A stretch of 64,000 bases of DNA from CAYQQQ01 sp964420125 (GTDB lineage Bacteria > Actinomycetota > Acidimicrobiia > Acidimicrobiales > Microtrichaceae). The notes beneath the pieces are model-generated. The model saw only the letters and a list, made by a program, of their open reading frames with translations, did not search any database and was not told where the DNA came from. Positions within the stretch are counted from its first letter, which is position 1; every line of letters starts with the position of its first letter. A program made the translations under genes and the position numbers. The stretch covers positions 138,996 to 202,995 of the forward strand of contig CAYQQQ010000006.1 of NCBI GenBank assembly GCA_964420125.1, given 5' to 3'. Of the stretch, positions 1-6,450 are shown piece by piece.

Positions 1-829
1 CCTCCACCGGATCCGCCACCTCGCGGCGCGCCTCGGGGTTCGGGTGGGTGACCAGCACCACCTGCACCTCGGGGTGACGGCGCACGAGCCGGGCCAGGCC
101 CTCGCCGATGTGGCGGAGCCCACCGCCCCAGTTCTCCCGGCGATGGGCCGTGGCCAGCACCAGCGGTCGAGGGTCCTCCAGCGCCGCCGCGATCCGGGGG
201 TCGTCGAAGCGGGCAGGGCGTCGCGTGGCCATCACCAGCGTGTCGATCCCGGTGTTGCCCGTCACGAACACCTGCTCGGTGTCGATGCCCTCGCGCACCA
301 GGTTCATCTGGTTGAGGTTCGTGGGTGCCAGGTGGAACGCCGCCACCCGTGAGATCACCTGGCGGTTCAGCTCCTCGGGGTACGGGGTGCGGGTGTCGTG
401 GGTCCGGAGACCTGCTTCGACGTGGCCCACCGGGATGCGCAGGTTGAACGCCGCCAGCGCGGCGGCCATCGCCGAGCTGGTGTCGCCGTGCACCAGGACG
501 CCAGCCGGGTAGCCGCGCTCGAACACGTCGTCGTGGTCCCGGGCCTCCACCCGGCCTCCGTCGTGGCCGAACCGCTCCTCGCAGAACCCCTCGAAGCGCT
601 CCATCACGCCGCCGACGAGGCCGTTCAACGAGCCGCTCCCGCCGGCCTGGAGGTCCACCTCGGGGGTGATCCCCCCGAACTCCAGGATCTCCCGCACCAT
701 CTCGGAGTGCTGCCCGGTGGACACGACCACCGGCACCAGGTGCTCGCTGTTCTGCAGCTCTATCACCACCGGCAGCATCTTGATGGCCTCGGGGCGGGTG
801 CCGATGACCGTGATCACGTGCGCGTTCAC
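1..829 (-). CDS. wecB: UDP-N-acetylglucosamine 2-epimerase (non-hydrolysing), 3' end cut by window edge
   Basis: Interconverts UDP-GlcNAc and UDP-ManNAc in the cytoplasm, supplying ManNAc-type sugars for surface polysaccharide. The visible 276 codons show family motifs in order: GTRPEAIKM near the N-terminus, VHGDTSSAMAAA, GHVEAGLRTHDTRTPYPEE at about residue 133, VTGNTGIDTL and AHRRENWGGG. The family is usually 360-400 residues, so roughly the last 100 lie outside the window. The start is taken as GTG at 829, with GGGTGAG upstream; the ATG at 840 runs straight into a stop. No polysaccharide cluster is visible on this side. Confidence 0.9.
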   Translation of the reverse strand, partial: MNAHVITVIGTRPEAIKMLPVVIELQNSEHLVPVVVSTGQHSEMVREILEFGGITPEVDLQAGGSGSLNGLVGGVMERFEGFCEERFGHDGGRVEARDHDDVFERGYPAGVLVHGDTSSAMAAALAAFNLRIPVGHVEAGLRTHDTRTPYPEELNRQVISRVAAFHLAPTNLNQMNLVREGIDTEQVFVTGNTGIDTLVMATRRPARFDDPRIAAALEDPRPLVLATAHRRENWGGGLRHIGEGLARLVRRHPEVQVVLVTHPNPEARREVADPVE

Positions 830-846
830 CGCTCACCCATCGGCCG

Positions 847-888
847 CGCCGGACGCGTGCTGAGGATCCGGCGCCGTGGCGTCCGGCG
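847..888 (-). terminator. Hairpin downstream of egtD
   Basis: CGCCGGACGC (847-856) and GCGTCCGGCG (879-888) form a perfect 10-bp stem around a 22-nt loop in the gap between the egtD stop and the wecB start, both on the minus strand. There is no T-run, as is usual for GC-rich actinobacteria. It probably ends the egtB-egtD transcript. Confidence 0.5.
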
Positions 889-915
889 TGTCGAGCTCTC
901 CGTCGAGTCGCGCGC

Positions 916-1962
916 TCAGTCGGGTCGGCAGAGGCTGAGCTGGAAGTCGCCGGCGGGATCCTTGTAGGTGGCCTCGGCACGCAGGCCCGCCTCGGCCAGC
1001 TCCGCCTCGACCTGGGCGGGGGTGAACTTGGTGCTGATCTCGGTTCGGAGGTGGTCGCCTGCGTCGAAGCGGACGTCTTCTCCCCCCAGGCCCGGCACGT
1101 GCACCTGCTGGCGCCGCCGCGCCACGAGGTGCATCTCCACGCGCGACTCCGGGGCGTTCCACACGGCGCGGTGGTGGAAGGCGTCGAGGTCGAAGTCGGC
1201 GCCCAGCTCGCGGTTCATCACCGCCAGGCAGTTCAGGTTGAACCGGGCGGTCACCCCCGCCGAGTCGTCGTAGGCCTCGATCAGTCGTCGTGGGGGCTTC
1301 ACGAGGTCGGTGCCCAGGAGGAACCGGTCGTCGGCGTCCAGGCAGGCTCGCACCTCGGCCAGGAAGCCCTTGCGTTGCTGGGGATCCAGGTTGCCGATGG
1401 TGGAGCCGAGGAAGGCCAGGAGGCAGGTGCCGTCGGTGGGGAGCTCGTCGAGGTGCCGGTGGAAGTCGCCCACGACGGCGTGCAGCCGCAACCCCGGGCG
1501 CTCGGCGGCGATGGACGTCGCCGCCGAGCGCAGCACCTCCTCGGAGCAGTCGAAGGGCACGAAGCGCTCGAGCGTGCCGCCGGCCTCGAGGGCGTCGAGC
1601 AGCAGCGCCGTCTTGTCGGAGGTGCCCGAACCGATCTCGGCCAGCGTCGTTGCACCGGTGCGTGCCGCGACGTCCGATGCATGGCGGGCCAGGATCCCGC
1701 GCTCGGTCTCGGTGGGGTAGTACTCCGGCAGGCGGGTGATGCGGTCGAACAGCGCCGAGCCGGTCTCGTCGTAGAACCAGACCGGGGGGATCCACGGCGG
1801 GTCGTCGCGCAGGCCGGCGAGTGTCTCCTCGGCCAGGTGCGTCGCCCAGTCCGCCTGGTCGAGGTGCACCTCGACGGTCACCTCGACGGTCACCTCGTCG
1901 GTCACCTCGACCATGCCCGAGGGGTTCCCGCCGGTCGGGTCGGCGTCTCGGTGCTCAGCCAC
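916..1962 (-). CDS. egtD: L-histidine N-alpha-methyltransferase EgtD
   Basis: Trimethylates histidine to hercynine with SAM, the first step of ergothioneine synthesis; cytoplasmic. The 348-residue product carries the DUF2260/EgtD pattern: PPVWFYDETGSALFDRIT, the SAM loop LAEIGSGTSDKT at about residue 105, LLAFLGSTIGNLDP, and a C-terminal segment reading STKFTP and FQLSLCRPD. It is somewhat longer than mycobacterial EgtD (about 320) because of an acidic N-terminal extension built from a 12-bp repeat. Its ATG overlaps the 3' end of egtB by 8 nt, so the two are translationally coupled. A later ATG inside the extension (MVEVTDEV) is an alternative start. Confidence 0.93.
   Translation of the reverse strand: MAEHRDADPTGGNPSGMVEVTDEVTVEVTVEVHLDQADWATHLAEETLAGLRDDPPWIPPVWFYDETGSALFDRITRLPEYYPTETERGILARHASDVAARTGATTLAEIGSGTSDKTALLLDALEAGGTLERFVPFDCSEEVLRSAATSIAAERPGLRLHAVVGDFHRHLDELPTDGTCLLAFLGSTIGNLDPQQRKGFLAEVRACLDADDRFLLGTDLVKPPRRLIEAYDDSAGVTARFNLNCLAVMNRELGADFDLDAFHHRAVWNAPESRVEMHLVARRRQQVHVPGLGGEDVRFDAGDHLRTEISTKFTPAQVEAELAEAGLRAEATYKDPAGDFQLSLCRPD
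1870..1912. repeat. 12-bp tandem repeat in the egtD 5' end
   Basis: Three and a half copies of CTCGACGGTCAC (third copy with one change) on the plus strand encode the repeating VTVEV segment near the EgtD N-terminus. Copy number could vary without breaking the frame. Confidence 0.7.
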
Positions 1963-3211
1963 GGGCCAGCCTCACCCCGCTGAACGCCCACTGGGCGGAG
2001 GGTGGGAAGAAGTTGCGATAGGTCACCCGCTCGTGGCCGGCGGGTGTGGCGTGCGAGCCGCCGCGCAGCACGTGCTGGTTGACCATGAACTTGCCGTTGT
2101 ACTCGCCGACGGCGCCCTCGGCGGCGGCGAAGCCGGGGTAGGGCAGGTAGGCGGACGCCGTCCACTGCCAACGCGTCCCGGTGAGCTCCAGGGCGTCGTG
2201 CCCCGGCTCCCAGTGGATCGCCGCCAGCACCTCCCACTCGGCCTCGGTGGGCAGACGTGCCCCCGCCCAGCGGGCGAACGCATCGGCTTCGTGGTAGCTG
2301 ACGTTGGATACCGCGTCCTCGGGGCGCACCGGGTGCAGACCGTGGAGGTCGTACGCGCACCAGCCCTGAGCCGGATCGTGGCGCCAGTACAGCGGTGCGT
2401 CGCGGGGTTGGTCCGCCAGCAGGTGCCAGCCGTCGCTGAGCCACAGCTCCGCACGGCGGTAGCCGTCGTCGGCCATGAACTCCAGCCAGTCACCACAGGT
2501 GACGAGGCGGTCGGCCAGCTCGAAGGGCTGCAGCAGCACCTCGTGGCGGGGGCGCTCGTTGTCGTAGGCGAACCCGGGCCCGTCGTGGCCGATCTCCACC
2601 ACCCCGCCCGGATGGGCGAGCCAGCCCGCGGCGGTCGGACCAGCGGCGTGCCGGGCCGCCGCATCCTGCGGTCGTCGGTCCCGGCGGTAGGGGGGCGCGA
2701 ACGGGTTCTGCCACAGCAGGTGCTGGACGTCCATCACCAGGAGCTCCTGGTGCTGCTGCTCGTGGTGCAGGCCCAGCTCCACCATCGCCAACGCGGCGTC
2801 GTCGAGACGGCCGTCCTCCAACGCCGCCTCCATCGCCTCGTCGACGTGGGCCCGGTAGGCGGTCACCGTGTCGACGTCGGGGCGGGTGATCATCCCTCGG
2901 CGAGGGCGGGGCTGGCGGGGGCCGATCGCCTCGTAGTAGCTGTTGAACAGGTACCGGAACCCTTCGTCGAACCACCGGTACCCCGCCACGTTCGGCGCCA
3001 GCACCAGCTCCTCGAAGAACCAGGTGACGTGGGCGCGGTGCCACTTGGTGGGGCTGGTGTCGGGCATCGACTGCACGACCTGGTCCTCCGCCGAGAGCGG
3101 CTCGGTCAGCACCTCGGTGTGCCGGCGGACCCGTCGGTACCCCGTGACGTCGGCGGAGGGAGGCCGTCGGGGGCCGGGCGCGTGGAGTGCGGAGCTGAAG
3201 GTGGTGGTCAC
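1955..3211 (-). CDS. egtB: Hercynylcysteine sulfoxide synthase EgtB (non-haem iron)
   Basis: Couples hercynine to a thiol (gamma-Glu-Cys or Cys) with O2, forming the C-S bond and sulfoxide of ergothioneine; cytoplasmic. The 418 residues have the expected two parts: an N-terminal DinB-like domain with the iron ligands KWHRAHVTWFFEE (about residue 57) and HHEQQHQE (about residue 148, HxxxHxE), then a C-terminal FGE-sulfatase/C-type-lectin-like domain with GARLPTEAEWE, LRGGSH and FSGVRLAR. GTG at 3211 is chosen because AAAGGAG sits 8 nt upstream; the longer frame from 3274 lacks a ribosome site. The substrate (free Cys or gamma-Glu-Cys) cannot be decided by eye. Confidence 0.93.
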   Translation of the reverse strand: MTTTFSSALHAPGPRRPPSADVTGYRRVRRHTEVLTEPLSAEDQVVQSMPDTSPTKWHRAHVTWFFEELVLAPNVAGYRWFDEGFRYLFNSYYEAIGPRQPRPRRGMITRPDVDTVTAYRAHVDEAMEAALEDGRLDDAALAMVELGLHHEQQHQELLVMDVQHLLWQNPFAPPYRRDRRPQDAAARHAAGPTAAGWLAHPGGVVEIGHDGPGFAYDNERPRHEVLLQPFELADRLVTCGDWLEFMADDGYRRAELWLSDGWHLLADQPRDAPLYWRHDPAQGWCAYDLHGLHPVRPEDAVSNVSYHEADAFARWAGARLPTEAEWEVLAAIHWEPGHDALELTGTRWQWTASAYLPYPGFAAAEGAVGEYNGKFMVNQHVLRGGSHATPAGHERVTYRNFFPPSAQWAFSGVRLARG

Positions 3212-3323
3212 GCGGGCTCCTTTCCCTGGCCCAGCCGCGACGCTGCGTCGTCGCGAAGATCCAGCGTGGCACACGCGACGGCGGCGTTGAGGGCAGTCCT
3301 GGTCTCGCTCGCCGCCGGCCTCC

Positions 3324-3329
3324 TACAGT
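3324..3329 (+). promoter_or_regulatory. Probable -10 box of the PhoD-like gene
   Basis: TACAGT, with transcription expected to start near 3336, giving a leader of about 45 nt before the ATG at 3382. It makes the in-frame GTGs at 3328 and 3331 unlikely starts. Confidence 0.45.
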
Positions 3330-3381
3330 GGTGCGCGGACCGAGGACGGTCCGGAGGGAACCAGGGACGCGGGGGCAGGCG

Positions 3382-5004
3382 ATGTCGGGTGGCGACGTGG
3401 TCATCGGAGGTGGTGGGCGGGGCGGCGCGGGTCAGTCGGCCCGCTCGGGGTTCGGCATCGACCGCCGCCGGCTGCTGCTCTCCGGCGCCGGGGTGGCGGC
3501 GACGGCGGCGCTGGCGTCGTGCACCTCGATGCCCGGGCTCGACCCGGTGGACGCCCTGTGGGACTGCGGTGTGGCCTCCGGACTGCACTCCTCGGAGGCC
3601 GCCGTCCTCTGGACCCGCTTCGCTCCCGGTGCGACCTCGGCGGTGGAGGTGTCCTGGCAGGTGGCCACGGACGTCTCCTTCACCCAGGTGGTGGCCTCCG
3701 GTGCAGCCACTGCCGGTCCCGACGCCGACGGCTGCGTGAAGGTGCTCGCCGAGGGGTTGGTGGCGGGCCGGCACCACTGGTACCGCTTCAGCGCCGGCGG
3801 TTCGATCTCGCCGGTGGGTCGCACCCGCACCCTGCCCGACCCGGCGGCGATGCCGTCGGTGGTGCGCCTGGCGGTGGGGAGCTGCCAGAACTTCGCATCG
3901 GGCTACTACCCGGCGTGGCGTGACGTGGCGGGGCTCGACCTCGATGCCGTGGTGTTCCTCGGCGACTACATCTACGAGTCCGCAGGGGATCCGAACCCCC
4001 TGTGGGACGTGCGCGGCGATCCGAGCGACGAGGCCGTCGACCTCGCCACCTACCGGGCCAAGTACCGCATGTACCGCAGCGACCCCGACCTGCGCGCCGC
4101 ACATGCCGCCCACCCGTTCGCCCCCGTGTGGGACGACCACGAGTTCGTCGACAACTACGACGCCGCCCGCGTCGCCTCCCAGCGCTCCCGTTCCACTGCC
4201 GCCTACCGGGCGTGGTTCGAGTACCAGCCGGTGTGGCCGATCGACGGCACCCGCATCCATCGCCGCCTGCGCTTCGGTCGCCTCGCGGAGCTGACCCTGC
4301 TCGACACCCGCCAGCACCGGGATCCCAACCCGACCCGCGACATCCTGGTGAACACCCTGGACGCCGACGGTCGGGTGGTCCACGCATCGGGGCGGAGCAT
4401 CCTGGGTGCCGCCCAGCGCACCTGGTTGCAGGACGGCCTGGGGGTGGCGCAGTCCGACGGGGTCGTGTGGAACCTGATCGGCCAGCAGGTGATGCTGGCG
4501 CCGCTGCGCTGGATCGACCTCGACGACCCGCTGCTGGGCGACAACCCCCCGCACGCCGGCATCTACTTCAACGTCGATCAGTGGGACGGCTACCCCGAGG
4601 AGCGCGACCACCTCACCGCCTTCCTCCACGACGAGCAGATCCGCAACACCGCCGTGTTCACCGGCGACATCCACTCGTTCTGGCAGGCGGCCATCCACAC
4701 CGACATGGAGCGCTGGTCGAGCCCGACGGTGGCCCAGGAGTTCGTCTGCGGTTCGATCTCCTCCACGGCGCTGGGGTTCTCCCCGGAGCTGGCCGCGGGG
4801 TTCTCCCAGCTCACCCGCAGCTTCTCGCCGGCCTTCCGCTGGGTCGACTGGCAGCGGCGAGGCTACGGCTTCGTCGAGGTCACCCCGTCGGCCATGGCCG
4901 TGGAGTACCGCACCTTCGACGTGCGCCGCCGTGGCGCGCCACGGCAGGTGCCGGTGCGCTTCGACTGGGCCGAGGGGGCCGACGTGCTGGCGGTGACCCG
5001 CTGA
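3382..5004 (+). CDS. PhoD-family alkaline phosphatase/phosphodiesterase, Tat lipoprotein
   Basis: Metal-dependent phosphomonoesterase or phosphodiesterase acting outside the membrane in phosphate scavenging. The 540-residue product has a twin-arginine signal (DRRRLLLSGAG) ending in a lipobox-like ALASC, a PhoD N-terminal beta domain, then the catalytic domain: VGSCQNFASGY, VVFLGDYIYES, PVWDDHEFVDNY and the C-terminal metal site FTGDIHSFW. The ATG at 3382 is preferred since it gives a compact Tat signal and is preceded by GGGGGCAGG; it lies downstream of the likely -10 at 3324. The last codon and stop (CGC TGA) are half of a 16-bp palindrome shared with the convergent gene. Confidence 0.88.
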   Translation: MSGGDVVIGGGGRGGAGQSARSGFGIDRRRLLLSGAGVAATAALASCTSMPGLDPVDALWDCGVASGLHSSEAAVLWTRFAPGATSAVEVSWQVATDVSFTQVVASGAATAGPDADGCVKVLAEGLVAGRHHWYRFSAGGSISPVGRTRTLPDPAAMPSVVRLAVGSCQNFASGYYPAWRDVAGLDLDAVVFLGDYIYESAGDPNPLWDVRGDPSDEAVDLATYRAKYRMYRSDPDLRAAHAAHPFAPVWDDHEFVDNYDAARVASQRSRSTAAYRAWFEYQPVWPIDGTRIHRRLRFGRLAELTLLDTRQHRDPNPTRDILVNTLDADGRVVHASGRSILGAAQRTWLQDGLGVAQSDGVVWNLIGQQVMLAPLRWIDLDDPLLGDNPPHAGIYFNVDQWDGYPEERDHLTAFLHDEQIRNTAVFTGDIHSFWQAAIHTDMERWSSPTVAQEFVCGSISSTALGFSPELAAGFSQLTRSFSPAFRWVDWQRRGYGFVEVTPSAMAVEYRTFDVRRRGAPRQVPVRFDWAEGADVLAVTR

Positions 5005-5012
5005 TCAGCGGG
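4997..5012. terminator. Perfect palindrome holding both stop codons of two convergent genes
   Basis: CCCGCTGATCAGCGGG reads the same on both strands. The central TGATCA supplies TGA for the plus gene (5002-5004) and TGA for the minus gene (5005-5007), so the two genes abut with zero gap and both end in Arg. It may act as a bidirectional terminator or cruciform. Confidence 0.5.
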
Positions 5013-6264
5013 ATCCCGTGGCGAGCGACGAACCCACCGTCTGCCACGCGGCGTCCATGCCCGCGTCGCGGTTCCAGCGCTGCCAGAGCCGGCGCACCAC
5101 CAGGGGGCGCCGGTCGTGGGCGGCCGCGCCGCGCTCCAGGAAGCGGCCGACGTCCTCCAGCCAGCGACGCTCGAGGGCGTCGGCGGTGTCGAAGGCCTCC
5201 TGGCCTCGGGGCGGATCCCGGAGCCACACCGACTCCGTGGCGGCCCGCTCGGCCGCGTAGCGCCCGGCGAGAGTGAGCGGGTCGGCCATCACCCGTCGGT
5301 GCAGCAGCTCGTGGCGCCACCACACCGAGCGGGGATCGAAGGTGTTGGCCGGCACCGGTCCGAGGTCCACCGGATCGTCCACGGTCACCGGCTTGAACAG
5401 CGAGGTGCAGGGGGCGGCGGTGGCGGTCACCCAGTGCCGTGGTGGACCCGTCAGGTCGGCCACCCAGGACGAGGTGCTCTGCGTGGAGGTGAGCAGTCCG
5501 CCGGGGTGGGCGCAGGGGGCGCCCAGCGCGCCGTTGAGCAGTCGGTACCGGGGGAGGGGGCCGTCGCCGTGGTCGCGCAGCGCCTCGAAGAGGTCACCGG
5601 GGTTCCGCGCCCTCGCCGCGTGGCCTTCGGTGCGGCTGCGACGCAGCGCGCACTGGGCCACGGTTCCCCGCAGGCGGTCGGCGTGGGCGTCGGCGAACCC
5701 GCCGATGGTGAGCCCGTTGGAGATGGACCGGGCGCGCCCGGTCACCACCTCGGTGGCGTGGGAGCGTCCGGCGGTCTCCAGCACGATCGCTCCGTCGGGG
5801 TCGGCGACCAGGAAGGAGTTGTCGTAGCGCAGACCGGGGTGCTCGTGGCTGCACGAGCCGTGCTGGCCGTGGCGCTCCAGGAGCTCCACGATGGTCGCCA
5901 CCGCCTCCTCGGCGGTGCGGGTCCGCTCGAGGGCGAGGCGCAGCAGGTCCATGCCGAGCAGCCCGTCGGCCTCGTGGCGTGGACGGCGGGCCAGCTCCCT
6001 GGTGAAGACCGCCTCGTTGCCGATCACCACCCCGTGCTCGTTCGCCCCGATCTCGGCGCCCCAGATCCACCACGGCCGCGACAGCAGCACGGCGTGCGTG
6101 CGGGGGGCCTGCTCGACGGTGATCCAGGTGCAGCGCAGCTGCGTCCCCTCCGGGTGCTCCGCGGCGGGGTGCCATTCGATCACCTGTGCCTCGTTGGGGT
6201 CACGGTCGCTGTTCTTGGCGAACAGCACGCCGTCGGAGGTGATGCTCACCATCGTGTCGCACAC
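5005..6264 (-). CDS. Secernin-like peptidase C69 family (Ntn hydrolase)
   Basis: Probable cytoplasmic dipeptidase or amide hydrolase with an N-terminal cysteine nucleophile. The protein begins M-C-D-T-M-V, so Cys2 is exposed once Met is removed, as in secernins and C69 peptidases; further family marks are FAKNSDRDPNE, WGAEIGANEHGVVIGNEAV and SISNGLTIG. Length 419 matches secernins (about 410). The start is GTG at 6264 with AGGAG 8 nt upstream. The upstream gap holds two CCTGAGGC copies and a possible -10 TAACCT. It is not EgtC, which starts MCRH and is much shorter. Confidence 0.82.
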   Translation of the reverse strand: MCDTMVSITSDGVLFAKNSDRDPNEAQVIEWHPAAEHPEGTQLRCTWITVEQAPRTHAVLLSRPWWIWGAEIGANEHGVVIGNEAVFTRELARRPRHEADGLLGMDLLRLALERTRTAEEAVATIVELLERHGQHGSCSHEHPGLRYDNSFLVADPDGAIVLETAGRSHATEVVTGRARSISNGLTIGGFADAHADRLRGTVAQCALRRSRTEGHAARARNPGDLFEALRDHGDGPLPRYRLLNGALGAPCAHPGGLLTSTQSTSSWVADLTGPPRHWVTATAAPCTSLFKPVTVDDPVDLGPVPANTFDPRSVWWRHELLHRRVMADPLTLAGRYAAERAATESVWLRDPPRGQEAFDTADALERRWLEDVGRFLERGAAAHDRRPLVVRRLWQRWNRDAGMDAAWQTVGSSLATGSR

Positions 6265-6365
6265 GGTCGCTGCTCCTGTCGCCTCAGGGCCGTTGCCGCT
6301 CGGCTGTTGCCTCAGGTTAGGACCCGACAGGAGCGTCGTTCATCCGCTCCTGCCCACCTCGCCGG

Positions 6366-6410
6366 ACTGGCAGCTGTGGGACCACACCGGCGCAGCCGAC
6401 AGCTGTCAGT
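6366..6410 (+). repeat. Dispersed hairpin repeat, copy 1
   Basis: ACTGGCAGCTGT (6366-6377) and ACAGCTGTCAGT (6399-6410) pair over 12 positions with one G-T; the loop starts with the 13-mer GGGACCACACCGG. It lies in the 186-bp gap between the ABC permease stop (6451) and the C69 gene start, so it may terminate the permease transcript. Related copies are at 14465-14509 and 41449-41488. Confidence 0.75.
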
Positions 6411-6450
6411 TGCGGGGTGTGGTGCGGCTCGGTGGCGATCGCCCGGTCCG

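Noticed and set aside
5005..6264. The C69 Ntn hydrolase as EgtC of the nearby ergothioneine genes
   Set aside because: It begins MCDTM and matches secernin over 419 residues; EgtC is a class II amidotransferase of about 230 residues beginning MCRH, and this gene is on a separate transcript.
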